Origin: Ignavibacteria bacterium UBA2360
GTDB taxonomy: Bacteria > Bacteroidota > Ignavibacteria > Tepidaquicellales > OLB5
Assembly (NCBI GenBank): GCA_002344125.1
Contig: DDTQ01000012.1
Span: forward strand, 186,001 to 250,000
Direction: 5' to 3'
DNA length: 64,000 bases
Shown here: positions 8,415-16,979 of the stretch, piece by piece
Layout: the number at the start of each line of letters is the position of its first letter
How positions within the stretch are numbered: position 1 is the stretch's first letter
Program-made: the position numbers and the translations under genes
Notes under the pieces: generated by a model
The model's input: only the letters and a program-made list of their open reading frames with translations
Database searches by the model: none
Told to the model about the DNA's origin: nothing

Positions 8415-10322
8415 TTGGAAACCGAATATAAATACTTAACCGCAATAAATAACCCAGATGACCTTAAAAAGCTTAATCTAACAGAACTTAAAGTACTAGT
8501 AGAAGAGATAAGGGAATTCCTTGTTGATACGATCTCAAAAATTGGCGGGCATTTAGGCGCATCGCTTGGCGTTACAGAGCTTACGGTGGCGCTGCACTAT
8601 GTGTTCAACACACCGGATGATAAATTAATATGGGATGTTGGCCACCAGGGATACATACACAAAATTTTAACAGGCAGAAAAGAGCAGCTTAAGACGATCA
8701 GGCAATACGGCGGCATAAGCGGATTTTTGAAACGCTCTGAGAGCGAATACGATGTATTCGGCGCGGGCCATGCAAGCACTTCGCTCAGCGCAGCGCTTGG
8801 CGTTGCGACTGCCCGTGACTTCCTGAAGAAGAAAAACAAAGTAGTAGGTATAATCGGCGATGGTTCAATGACAGGCGGTATGGCTTATGAGGCAATGAAT
8901 AATATCGGTCTGTTAAAGAAAGATATTATTGTTGTTCTGAATGATAATAAAATGTCAATAGCTCCTAATGTATGGAGCCTGCATAATTATTTTAACGAAT
9001 TTCTCTCAAATCCATCATATAACAAATTCAGGAACTACGTATGGGATGCGACCGGTAAACTTGATCCGAAGATAGGTGACCGGCTTCGCAATTTTGCGGC
9101 CAAGGTTGAAGGCGGCTTAAAGGGCGTTGTTACACCGGGAATGTTGTTTGAAGCGCTTGGGTTCAGGTATTTCGGCCCCATTAACGGTCACAACATAGTT
9201 AACGTAGTAAAGATATTTGAAGAGATAAAAGATTTTTCGGGTCCGATACTTGTACATGTAGTGACAGAAAAGGGGCACGGTTACAAACCGGCTAAGAATC
9301 ACTATCAGAAATTCCACGCATCAACACCGTGGGATAAAGATACAGGGCTGGCGATAAAAAAATCCGGCGGCTCACCTGCTTACACTAAGATATTCGGTGA
9401 AGCGCTGGTAGAGATATGCAAAGAAAATGAAAAAGTAGTGGGCATAACAGCCGCGATGCCTGACGGCACAGGCCTTGATATCCTGCAGAAGGAAATGCCT
9501 GAAAGGTATTTTGATGTAGGCATTGCAGAACAGCATGCTGTTACGTTTGCAGCAGGAATGGCAACCGAAGGGTTTACCCCGGTTTGCGCAATTTATTCAT
9601 CGTTTATACAGCGCGCGTTTGATCAGATAGTGCACGACTGCGCCATACAAAAGCTGCCTGTTATTTTCGCAATGGATAGGGCGGGTATAGTGGGTGCTGA
9701 TGGCCCAACTCACCACGGAGCGCTTGACCTGAGCTTTTTCAGGGCTGTTCAGGGTGTAGTGTTAATGGCGCCCAAGGATGAGCAGGAACTTCGTGATATG
9801 TTATATACTGCTACACTTTACAGAAAGGGTCCTATAGCGCTCAGATATCCGCGCGGTAACGCGCTTGGAGTTGAGATCAAGCCATTTTCACAAATACCTA
9901 TAGGTAAGGGCGAAATAATTGAAAAAGGCAGCGATGCGGCTATTATTGCTATAGGCGATATGGTTGATGTTGGAATGAAGACAAGAGCGCTTCTTGCCAA
10001 AGATAATATTGATATTGAAGTTGTTAACGCACGGTTTGTGAAACCCCTTGATGGCGAATTGCTGAGAGATATATTCAGCAGACACAAGAAGGTTATTACA
10101 CTTGAAGATAATGTTATTACCGGCGGCTTCGGTTCCGCAGTACTAGAATTTATGAACCAGAATAAGATAAATGATGTTGATCTCCTGGTTCACGGATTGC
10201 CGGATAAATATGTTGAGCATGGTACACCGGATGAGCTTTTCCGCGACCTGAAACTTGATCCGGTAGGCGTAGCTGAGGTCATAAAAGATCACCTGTTTAC
10301 AAAGGAAAAGGCTATAGTTTAG
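8415..10322 (+). CDS. dxs: 1-deoxy-D-xylulose-5-phosphate synthase
   Basis: Thiamine-diphosphate enzyme that condenses pyruvate and glyceraldehyde 3-phosphate to DXP, the entry step of the MEP isoprenoid pathway. The 635 residues carry the N-terminal GGHLGASLGVTELTVALH and WDVGHQGY, the TPP/Mg motif GDGSMTGGMAYEAMNN (about 155-170), the central transketolase domain with the catalytic Glu in DVGIAEQHAV (about 370), and the C-terminal transketolase domain. TTG start, which fits the family N-terminus. Downstream of xseAB, and its stop touches the start of the next lipoprotein gene, suggesting one transcript. Confidence 0.97.
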   Translation: METEYKYLTAINNPDDLKKLNLTELKVLVEEIREFLVDTISKIGGHLGASLGVTELTVALHYVFNTPDDKLIWDVGHQGYIHKILTGRKEQLKTIRQYGGISGFLKRSESEYDVFGAGHASTSLSAALGVATARDFLKKKNKVVGIIGDGSMTGGMAYEAMNNIGLLKKDIIVVLNDNKMSIAPNVWSLHNYFNEFLSNPSYNKFRNYVWDATGKLDPKIGDRLRNFAAKVEGGLKGVVTPGMLFEALGFRYFGPINGHNIVNVVKIFEEIKDFSGPILVHVVTEKGHGYKPAKNHYQKFHASTPWDKDTGLAIKKSGGSPAYTKIFGEALVEICKENEKVVGITAAMPDGTGLDILQKEMPERYFDVGIAEQHAVTFAAGMATEGFTPVCAIYSSFIQRAFDQIVHDCAIQKLPVIFAMDRAGIVGADGPTHHGALDLSFFRAVQGVVLMAPKDEQELRDMLYTATLYRKGPIALRYPRGNALGVEIKPFSQIPIGKGEIIEKGSDAAIIAIGDMVDVGMKTRALLAKDNIDIEVVNARFVKPLDGELLRDIFSRHKKVITLEDNVITGGFGSAVLEFMNQNKINDVDLLVHGLPDKYVEHGTPDELFRDLKLDPVGVAEVIKDHLFTKEKAIV

Positions 10323-10796
10323 TTGAGGAAAGTTAGTAAAATATACAGGGTTTTATTTGCGCTGGTAATTGCAGTAATGCTTTATTCATGCGGCAGTGAT
10401 ACTGCCGTTAACACTGTGAATGAAACTATTCTGTATGAAGAACAGGGTCTGGTGGATAGCGCGGTTGTAACAGGCTGCTATGCTTATACCAGAAGCCACT
10501 TTCTTCGTGATACGTTTAATTTTAGTTCATATAACATGATCAAAATTGAATTTGACGGACTTTCAACCAGCGATTATTCAACTATATCAGTGTTAAGCAA
10601 TAATGCCATAATTACCAACGAGGTGTTATACAGGCGTGATAATGACAGCGTAAACAATTACCACAGCTTTGAAGTACCTTCACCGGGTGATTCCGTTTGG
10701 ATTGAGCTGAGGCTGTATATGAATCCGCAGGTATGCGGAACAAACGAATTTAAGTTTATAAGAGCGCGCGATCTTAAGGTAACCGGAATTAAGTAA
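10323..10796 (+). CDS. Small lipoprotein of unknown function
   Basis: A 157-residue predicted lipoprotein: basic n-region, hydrophobic core LFALVIAVMLYS, and lipobox Cys near residue 23 (YSCGSD). The mature part is beta-rich with two further Cys (TGCYAYTR, QVCGTNEFKF) that could form a disulfide. No family was recognised. The TTG start follows the dxs TAG directly with zero spacing, which implies translational coupling. Likely envelope-anchored; no role can be assigned. Confidence 0.7.
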   Translation: MRKVSKIYRVLFALVIAVMLYSCGSDTAVNTVNETILYEEQGLVDSAVVTGCYAYTRSHFLRDTFNFSSYNMIKIEFDGLSTSDYSTISVLSNNAIITNEVLYRRDNDSVNNYHSFEVPSPGDSVWIELRLYMNPQVCGTNEFKFIRARDLKVTGIK

Positions 10797-10819
10797 ATTT
10801 CCCGAATCAGAAATAATAA

Positions 10820-12205
10820 TTGGATAGAACAGTTTTAGAAAAATACATTCCCATTGAAACATTTACAGGTGAAAGTGATGCCGGTAACATTTCAGGTAAA
10901 AAGCTCTATGTTGAAACGTATGGCTGCCAGATGAATTTTGCTGATACTGAGATCGTGAACGGCATAATGGGTAAAAGCGGGTATGATATCACAGATAACA
11001 TAGACGAATCAGCTATTATATTGATAAATACATGCAGCATCCGGGAAATGGCTGAAGCAAGAGTGCTTCAGCGGCTGACTGAAATAAAGAAGTATAAGAA
11101 GAAAAATCCGAAGCTGGTTGTTGGAATTATCGGCTGTATGGCTGAAAGGCTTAAGCGTGATCTAGTAACCAAAAGGGGTGTTGTTGATCTTGTGCTTGGA
11201 CCCGATGAATACAGGAAACTACCCTCACTTATAGATAACCTGATAGATACCGGTGAAAAAGGAATTGCCGTAAAGCTTTCACGGGTGGAAACATATGATG
11301 ATATACTGCCCATCCGCAAAGAGGGTATAAGCGCATGGCTCTCCATAATGCGCGGCTGCGATAAGTTCTGCAGCTTCTGCGTGGTGCCATATACCCGCGG
11401 CAGGGAAAGAAGCCGTCCGCTTGAAGGCGTTATAAGGGAAGTGAAGCAATTGAGAGATGAAGGATTCAAGGATGTTACATTACTTGGACAGAATGTGAAT
11501 TCGTACATAAGCGAAAGCTATGATTTTTCTGATCTGCTCGCGGCATGCGCCAAGGCTGTGCCTGATATCAGATTACGGTTCACCACATCGCATCCACAGG
11601 ATCTTTCGTTAAAGCTTATCGAAACCATTGCGGAGCATGATAATATCTGCAATTATATTCATCTGCCGGTTCAATCAGGGAGTGACAGAGTTCTTGAACT
11701 TATGCAGCGCAGCTATACAATTGAGCATTACATGAAGATAATGGATAATATCAAAAAGTTGATACCTGATGTATCGCTATCAACTGATATTATCACCGGG
11801 TTCTGTACAGAAACCGAAGAGGATCATAAGATGACACTTGAAGTAATGAAGGAAGTAAAGTATGATGGCGCATATATGTTCAAATATTCACCCCGTGAGA
11901 AGACTAAAGCATGGAAAATGGAAGATGATGTGGATGAAGAGATCAAAACACGCAGGCTGGTAGAAATTGTTGAGCTGCAGAGGGGGATTTCTGAAGAAAA
12001 GAATATGCAAACTGTTGGAAAAGAATTTGAAGTGATAATTGAAGGTATCAGCAAGAAATCAGATAAGATGTTGTTTGGAAGAACTGATGGTAATAAAACA
12101 GTAATTATCCCTTTAAATGACGCAAAGCCGGGTGAAAAAGTACTGGTTAAGGTAAACAAAGCTAATTCAGCAACATTGTTCGGCGAAGCGGTATCGGTGA
12201 ATTGA
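10820..12205 (+). CDS. miaB: tRNA-2-methylthio-N6-dimethylallyladenosine synthase MiaB
   Basis: Radical-SAM methylthiotransferase that adds the 2-methylthio group to i6A37 of tRNAs reading UNN codons. The 461 residues show the N-terminal UPF0004 domain with three cluster Cys (ETYGCQMN, INTCSIRE, IIGCMAER), the radical-SAM CxxxCxxC in MRGCDKFCSFC near residue 178, and a C-terminal TRAM domain ending FGEAVSVN. TTG start, giving an N-terminal extension of about 25 residues before the UPF0004 strand. It heads the miaB, sigma-54 activator, lptE order that is widespread in Bacteroidota. Confidence 0.96.
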   Translation: MDRTVLEKYIPIETFTGESDAGNISGKKLYVETYGCQMNFADTEIVNGIMGKSGYDITDNIDESAIILINTCSIREMAEARVLQRLTEIKKYKKKNPKLVVGIIGCMAERLKRDLVTKRGVVDLVLGPDEYRKLPSLIDNLIDTGEKGIAVKLSRVETYDDILPIRKEGISAWLSIMRGCDKFCSFCVVPYTRGRERSRPLEGVIREVKQLRDEGFKDVTLLGQNVNSYISESYDFSDLLAACAKAVPDIRLRFTTSHPQDLSLKLIETIAEHDNICNYIHLPVQSGSDRVLELMQRSYTIEHYMKIMDNIKKLIPDVSLSTDIITGFCTETEEDHKMTLEVMKEVKYDGAYMFKYSPREKTKAWKMEDDVDEEIKTRRLVEIVELQRGISEEKNMQTVGKEFEVIIEGISKKSDKMLFGRTDGNKTVIIPLNDAKPGEKVLVKVNKANSATLFGEAVSVN

Positions 12206-12260
12206 AAATAAATATCCCTTAAGAACAATAGGAACGTAACAGGAGCATCATTTCAAAACA

Positions 12261-13385
12261 TTGAATAACGGTACATATCAAAGCGGTTTGCTTGGAAATT
12301 CAATTCCAATCGTAGAACTGAGGGAGATCATTAAACAGGTCGCCCCTACAGATGTTACTGTGCTTATAACAGGTGAAAGCGGTTCAGGCAAAGAAGTTGT
12401 TGCCAATGAAATACATAAACAAAGCAAACGCAGTGATAAACCTTTTATAACCGTGAACTGCGGCGCAATACCCGAAGGAATAATTGAAAGCGAACTATTC
12501 GGGCATGTAAAAGGTTCATTTACAGGCGCAACCGAAAACCGTAAAGGCTATTTTGAAGCCGCAAACAGCGGCACGATATTTCTTGATGAAATAGGCGAGC
12601 TGCCCCTGCAGACTCAGGTGAAATTCCTGAGGGTTATCGAAAACGGGGAATACATGAAAGTGGGCGGTAACAAAACCGAAAGAGTTGATGTAAGGATTAT
12701 TGCGGCTACAAATAAGAATTTAGAACAGCTGATACAGAATAATTCATTCCGTGAAGACCTTTATTACAGATTGCGCTCCATAAATATTGTAATACCCCCG
12801 CTGCGTGAAAGAAAAGGGGATATTAAACTGTTGTTTGATAAATTTGTCGCTGAGTTTACGGGACGCAATACTATTCAGTTCAACGGCATAACACCGGATG
12901 CAATAGAATTTATAACTAACTACAACTGGCCGGGCAATGTGCGGCAGCTTAAGAATTTCACTGAAAGCCTGATTACGCTTAATGCAGATAAGATAATTGA
13001 GCTGGATGACGTAATGCGCCAGTTGAGCATTCCTAAAAATGAGTTAATGCCTGCTACTATTAACGGGTACAATAAACAGGATGAACGGCAGCTTTTGTTC
13101 GGGGCATTGTTTGAACTGAAAAAAGATATAATGGATATTAAACATCAGCTTTCTCACATAGAAGAAGTAAGATCAGCGGCTGTACCTGAAAGCGGATTCT
13201 ATGTCAGCGATGATAAAATTGATAATATCACGTTTGATGAATTTGAGCAGGAACTCCTGACTTACTACTACAATAAGTACAACGGAAATATTAACAGAAT
13301 TGCGGAAAAACTAAAGATAAGTAACCGTACACTTTACAGGAAATTCAAACAATACGGATTGAAAAACGGGAAGTATAACTTATGA
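12261..13385 (+). CDS. Sigma-54-dependent transcriptional activator without sensor domain
   Basis: AAA+ activator that remodels sigma-54 RNA polymerase at -24/-12 promoters. The 374 residues begin almost at once with the AAA+ domain: Walker A GESGSGKE near residue 37, sigma-54 contact loop GSFTGA (usually GAFTGA), Walker B TIFLDEIGEL, and arginine-finger region FREDLYYRL. A Fis-type HTH ends the protein (NINRIAEKLKISNRTLYRKF). No receiver, GAF or PAS domain is present, so activity must be set by a partner or by expression, as in PspF. TTG start. It overlaps the lptE start by 4 bp. Target genes cannot be deduced; no -24/-12 site was found by eye. Confidence 0.92.
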   Translation: MNNGTYQSGLLGNSIPIVELREIIKQVAPTDVTVLITGESGSGKEVVANEIHKQSKRSDKPFITVNCGAIPEGIIESELFGHVKGSFTGATENRKGYFEAANSGTIFLDEIGELPLQTQVKFLRVIENGEYMKVGGNKTERVDVRIIAATNKNLEQLIQNNSFREDLYYRLRSINIVIPPLRERKGDIKLLFDKFVAEFTGRNTIQFNGITPDAIEFITNYNWPGNVRQLKNFTESLITLNADKIIELDDVMRQLSIPKNELMPATINGYNKQDERQLLFGALFELKKDIMDIKHQLSHIEEVRSAAVPESGFYVSDDKIDNITFDEFEQELLTYYYNKYNGNINRIAEKLKISNRTLYRKFKQYGLKNGKYNL

Positions 13386-13900
13386 CCCTGAAAATTAAAA
13401 AAATTGTTCTTTTCCTGTTTGCGGGATTAACTATATTCAGTTTGACATCATGCAATTACAGCTTTAAGGGCGCTTCGCCGCCTGAAGGAATAAAGACAAT
13501 TTATATTCCTTCGATCAGAGATGAGAGCGGGTTTGGTCTGCCGAATCTTGGGGAAGAGCTTACCACACTGCTTAAAAATAAGTTTATCAATGATAACACT
13601 CTTGAGTACGCGGAAAAAACCCAGGCAGATGGTATGATAGATTGTGTGGTAAGATCAGTTACAGATGAGGCATTGGTTGTTACCGGTAATGAACAGGTTT
13701 CCAGAAGGAAAATAACGATAACCGTTACGGTTGATTTTGTTAATCTCAGGAAACAGAAGAGCATCTGGAAGAAAGATTTTTCAAACTGGGGTGAGTATGA
13801 TAGTTCCACCGGCGGATTCAGCAAAAGAGATGAGGGAATCAGGTCAGCCGAGGACAAAATAACAGAAGATATTCTGCTTGATGTTATTTCCAACTGGTAA
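13382..13900 (+). CDS. lptE: LPS-assembly lipoprotein LptE-like
   Basis: A 172-residue lipoprotein with lipobox LTSC (Cys near residue 24) followed by NYSFKGASPPEGIKTIYIPS, which matches the start of LptE proteins in Bacteroidota. A beta-alpha-beta body follows, with GEELTTLLKNKF and an edge-strand region VSRRKITITVTVDFVN. LptE plugs the LptD barrel in the outer membrane and completes LPS export; lpxK and lpxB elsewhere in this window show that lipid A is made. Start ATG overlaps the sigma-54 activator stop (ATGA). The sequence is divergent from proteobacterial LptE, so the assignment relies on architecture and gene order. Confidence 0.75.
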   Translation: MTLKIKKIVLFLFAGLTIFSLTSCNYSFKGASPPEGIKTIYIPSIRDESGFGLPNLGEELTTLLKNKFINDNTLEYAEKTQADGMIDCVVRSVTDEALVVTGNEQVSRRKITITVTVDFVNLRKQKSIWKKDFSNWGEYDSSTGGFSKRDEGIRSAEDKITEDILLDVISNW

Positions 13901-13946
13901 TAAGTTTCAAGCTGCAGGTTCAGGTTTATAAAAGTTAGTTTATTAA

Positions 13947-13978
13947 TTGGAGACGTATTTATTATTATAATATATTTG
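13947..13978 (+). promoter_or_regulatory. Bacteroidota-type promoter of the GT2 gene
   Basis: TTG at 13947-13949, 21-nt spacer, TATATTTG at 13971-13978: a full match to the Bacteroidota consensus TTG-N19-21-TAnnTTTG. It sits 24 bp before the TTG start of the glycosyltransferase gene, so the 5' UTR would be short. Confidence 0.75.
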
Positions 13979-14002
13979 TTTTTTGAAGGAAATAAATAAA
14001 AA

Positions 14003-15481
14003 TTGGAAGAGATAATACTGTTTACTTACATAGGATCACTAATGATCTTATTTACATTCGGTTCACATGGTTTTATAATGATATATTATTACCTTAAACA
14101 CAGACACAAACGGGATGATTTTTCAACAGAACTGGAAAGTTACCCAGTAGTGACCCTTCAGCTGCCTATTTACAATGAAATGTATGTTATAGAACGGCTG
14201 ATAAAGACTGTTTGCGAAATGGACTATCCCATTGACAAGCTTGAAATACAGGTGCTGGATGATTCCACTGATGAAACCGTGGAAATTGTTGCCAATATTG
14301 TTAAGGAATACCGGCTGAGAGGATTTGACATCCACCATATCCACCGTACTGACAGGACAGGCTATAAAGCAGGCGCTTTAAAAGAAGGATTGAAAGTTGC
14401 AAAAGGAGAATTTGTAGGTATTTTTGACGCGGATTTTATTCCCAGAAAGAATTTCCTGAAAGTAGTGCTGCCGTTCTTTAAAGATCCGAAGATCGGTATG
14501 GTACAGACCCGTTGGGAACATTTAAACCGCGCATATTCACTGGTTACGCAGATACAGGCGCTTGCGCTTGACGGGCACTTTGTGCTTGAGCAGCAGGTAA
14601 GGAACAAAGCCGGTTACTTCATCAATTTTAACGGAACAAGCGGCGTATGGCGCAAGGAATGTATCTTTGACGCAGGCAACTGGGAAGCCGATACTCTGAC
14701 TGAGGACCTTGATCTTTCATACCGCGCGCAGCTGAAAGGCTGGAAGTTTAAGTATCTCACAGATTTCACAACGCCATCAGAGGTTCCCTCGGAAATAAAC
14801 TCGCTGAAATCACAGCAGTTCCGCTGGACAAAAGGTGCCATTGAAACAGCCCGCAAGATGCTTTTCAGGGTGTGGGGCGCGAAGCTGCCTCTTAAAACAA
14901 AAATAATGTGTACGTTCCATTTAACCAATAATATCGTTTTCCCGTTTATACTTGTGGCATGTCTGCTTAATATGCCAATAGTTCTTATCAAAAATACCGG
15001 GCTGTATGATACATATTTTATCTTTATGTCGGTGTTTGTGCTTGCATTTATAGCTTCGTTTCTGTTTTATTTGTATTCACAAAAGGATGTTTATGAAGAC
15101 TGGCGGTCCAGAATATTGCTGTTTCCCGTATTTATGGCGGGCAGTATGGGATTTGCCATAAATAATACTAAAGCTGTTTTTGAGGCTCTCATCAATAAGA
15201 AATCTGAATTTGTAAGAACGCCGAAATACGGCATCGAAGGCGATAAAGATAAATGGCAGGATAAAAAATACGTTCACAAAAAAGTAGTGAAGTTTTCGGT
15301 AGTGCTTGAGCTTATTATAGCCCTTTACAGCCTTGCATGTGTTGTAGTATCTTTGGTAACTTTGCAGATATCCGCAATACCGTTCCAGTTGATGTACACT
15401 TTCGGGTTCGGGCTTGTGGCATATCTTTCAATTAAACATGTAATTGATACAAACAAAAAAATCGCGGAAAATAAGGCTTAA
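14003..15481 (+). CDS. Membrane glycosyltransferase family 2 (processive type)
   Basis: A 492-residue inverting glycosyltransferase of the cellulose-synthase-like GT2 group. An N-terminal membrane helix (about 5-28) is followed by the GT-A domain with TLQLPIYNE, VLDDSTDET, the metal-binding DAD in GIFDADFIPR (about 147), the catalytic-base region TEDLDLSYR, and QQFRW (the QxxRW motif of processive enzymes, about 275). Four C-terminal membrane helices follow (about 310-330, 340-360, 430-450, 455-475). The sugar and acceptor cannot be read from sequence; related proteins make glucomannan-like or other beta-glycans or glycolipids. TTG start, own promoter upstream; the TPR gene follows after 13 bp. 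Confidence 0.88.
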   Translation: MEEIILFTYIGSLMILFTFGSHGFIMIYYYLKHRHKRDDFSTELESYPVVTLQLPIYNEMYVIERLIKTVCEMDYPIDKLEIQVLDDSTDETVEIVANIVKEYRLRGFDIHHIHRTDRTGYKAGALKEGLKVAKGEFVGIFDADFIPRKNFLKVVLPFFKDPKIGMVQTRWEHLNRAYSLVTQIQALALDGHFVLEQQVRNKAGYFINFNGTSGVWRKECIFDAGNWEADTLTEDLDLSYRAQLKGWKFKYLTDFTTPSEVPSEINSLKSQQFRWTKGAIETARKMLFRVWGAKLPLKTKIMCTFHLTNNIVFPFILVACLLNMPIVLIKNTGLYDTYFIFMSVFVLAFIASFLFYLYSQKDVYEDWRSRILLFPVFMAGSMGFAINNTKAVFEALINKKSEFVRTPKYGIEGDKDKWQDKKYVHKKVVKFSVVLELIIALYSLACVVVSLVTLQISAIPFQLMYTFGFGLVAYLSIKHVIDTNKKIAENKA

Positions 15482-15494
15482 TTAAAATACTCAA

Positions 15495-16250
15495 TTGGTA
15501 GATACAGATATAATTAAATACCTGATACAGAAGCTGGAAGATAAGATAAGGGCTAACCCATTGACGCCTGAATTCGTTAAACTTGCGAATTACTATCTGA
15601 TAAACGGCAATGTCACTGAAGCAATTGACCTGCTGCAGGCGGGATTGAAATTCTATCCTGGTTATGTGACCGCAAGGTTATTGCTTGGGAAAGCTTACTT
15701 AAGCAACAGGTATTTCCTTGATGCGAAGAGGTTGTTTGAAAAACTATTGGCAGAGCATCCTGAAATGGCAATTGCGCAGAAGTATTTTGAAATAGCCGGT
15801 GATCTCACCAAAACCGAAGTATCAAGAAGGCATGAAGATGATATAATCCCTAAGCTTGAATTTAAAGCTCCCGTATATAATGATTACGATTATAACTACA
15901 ATCTTTTCCCTTCGTATGAGATAGAAGAACTTTCCACTGAAAGAGTTGATCTTAAGGAAATAGAGGAGTCGAATGAATACGCCGAGTTCAGTAAAATATT
16001 CGAAACGCCTCACTTCTTCCGCAAAGAAGGCTCAAAACCCACCTTTGAGAAAAAGAGGCTGAAGAATAAATTTGAGGTTAAGATAATTACCGAAACCCTC
16101 GCTGATATATTCGCGAAGCAGGGGAATTACTTTGACGCCATGGAAGCATACACCTACCTGTTGAAGATAAAGCCTGAGAGAACGGAAGTTCTGGAAAGAA
16201 AAATTGGCGAAGTGGAAGTTCAGATCAATAAACTTATAAATGATTTTTAG
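15495..16250 (+). CDS. TPR-repeat protein
   Basis: A 251-residue protein without a signal peptide. TPR-like helix pairs occupy about residues 20-105 (KLANYYLINGNVTEAIDLLQ, then ARLLLGKAYLSNRYFLDAKR) and one more lies near the C-terminus (about 195-230, LADIFAKQGNYFDAMEAYTY). Between them is an acidic, Tyr-rich linker (YNDYDYNYNLFPSYEIEEL). TPRs mediate protein contacts. TTG start 13 bp after the GT2 gene, so the pair is probably co-transcribed and the protein may assist that glycosyltransferase; this is inference only. Confidence 0.8.
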   Translation: MVDTDIIKYLIQKLEDKIRANPLTPEFVKLANYYLINGNVTEAIDLLQAGLKFYPGYVTARLLLGKAYLSNRYFLDAKRLFEKLLAEHPEMAIAQKYFEIAGDLTKTEVSRRHEDDIIPKLEFKAPVYNDYDYNYNLFPSYEIEELSTERVDLKEIEESNEYAEFSKIFETPHFFRKEGSKPTFEKKRLKNKFEVKIITETLADIFAKQGNYFDAMEAYTYLLKIKPERTEVLERKIGEVEVQINKLINDF

Positions 16251-16254
16251 AATT

Positions 16255-16320
16255 TTTGCGAGGAACGAAGTGACGAAGCAATCTCAAAAATCCATGAGAT
16301 TGCTTCGCTTCGCTCGCAAA
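16255..16320. repeat. Long imperfect hairpin between convergent genes
   Basis: TTTGCGAG (16255-16262) pairs with CTCGCAAA (16313-16320), and the inner ACGAAGCAATCTCA pairs with TGAGATTGCTTCG, giving a hairpin of about 66 nt with small internal bulges. It sits between a + and a - gene and could end transcription in both directions. The core GAAGCAATCTC also occurs in the hairpin at 45843-45869, which suggests a dispersed intergenic repeat. Confidence 0.7.
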
Positions 16321-16327
16321 GTATCAA

Positions 16328-16714
16328 TTAATCCGGCACACCCGGCTGCACTTTAATAACCTTTTCGCCTTTAATTACCACACTACCTGATTTAGCGCCT
16401 TTGTACTTTGATACATTTTTCCCTTCTGTGTAAGCTACGGGTACTGATTTTGCATTCTTTGCCTTGCTGTAAAAGGCGCAGATCTCTGCAGCTGTTTTAA
16501 TGTACTCCTTAGGTATGATCCCGTCAAAATCTTCAGGAATCTTCAGGATAGTATGTGATCCGCTTGTCCCGCGCACGTGGAACCAAAGGTCGTTTTGTTT
16601 GGTGTATTTGAACGAAAGCAGGTCATTGGCTTCGGAGTGTTTGCCCACCCAGACCTCAAAGCCCTCACCAAGCGGAAATATGCGGAAGTATTTTAAGTTA
16701 TTGTCGGTTTCCAT
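16328..16714 (-). CDS. Stand-alone NFACT-R (DUF814) RNA-binding domain protein
   Basis: A 128-residue protein that is essentially one NFACT-R domain: RIFPLGEGFEVWVGKHSEAN, NDLLSFK, DLWFHVRGTSGSHTIL and a KGAKSGSVV C-terminal strand. In RqcH/Tae2 proteins this domain ends a far longer protein that elongates stalled nascent chains with Ala tails. Here the NFACT-N and coiled-coil parts are absent and ATG starts the domain directly. It therefore looks like the stand-alone NFACT-R type rather than a fragment, as the reading frame is clean at both ends. A role in rRNA/tRNA binding or ribosome quality control is inferred from the family. Confidence 0.85.
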   Translation of the reverse strand: METDNNLKYFRIFPLGEGFEVWVGKHSEANDLLSFKYTKQNDLWFHVRGTSGSHTILKIPEDFDGIIPKEYIKTAAEICAFYSKAKNAKSVPVAYTEGKNVSKYKGAKSGSVVIKGEKVIKVQPGVPD

Positions 16715-16845
16715 TTACAAATATACTTAATAAGATTATTTTATGCAGAGGTAACCCGGTTAGTCAAGCCAAAGGTATGTGGGTCGTTTCAAAGTTACGA
16801 TGACACAAATCTTGAGCGAAATGTAAAAGATAAGAATGATACCAC

Positions 16846-16902
16846 CCCGCCCACCATTTCCCAAGTGAAATGGCGGGCTTCCCCTCCTTAAAAAAGGAGG
16901 GG
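16846..16902. repeat. Two GC-rich intergenic hairpins
   Basis: First hairpin: CCCGCC...CCATTTC (16846-16860) with GAAATGGCGGG (16867-16877), three bases bulged. Second: CCCCTCCTT (16881-16889) with AAGGAGGGG (16894-16902). They lie in the 265-bp gap between the NFACT-R gene and atpG. This gap holds no gene, only these hairpins and the atp terminator. Confidence 0.6.
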
Positions 16903-16920
16903 AACTGTATCGGATCAATC

Positions 16921-16956
16921 AAAAAAGGCGTTCAATTATTCAATTGAACGCCTTTT
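16921..16956 (-). terminator. Terminator of the atp operon
   Basis: Perfect 15-bp stem AAAAGGCGTTCAATT (16923-16937) and AATTGAACGCCTTTT (16942-16956) with a 4-nt loop; the A run from 16921 gives a U tract on the minus strand. It is 24 bp beyond the atpG stop. Confidence 0.9.
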
Positions 16957-16979
16957 GTAATTCTAATTAAAATATTTTC

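Noticed and set aside
12206..14002. Sigma-54 promoter (TGGCAC-N5-TTGC) for genes near the activator
   Set aside because: No adequate match was seen by eye in the nearby intergenic regions.
16328..16714. Pseudogene fragment of RqcH
   Set aside because: Clean ATG start at the domain edge and no RqcH-like sequence in the flanking bases.
16715..16979. Missing atpD/atpC hidden in the gap after atpG
   Set aside because: Only 265 bp with hairpins and a terminator; neither beta-subunit P-loop nor epsilon motifs appear on either strand.
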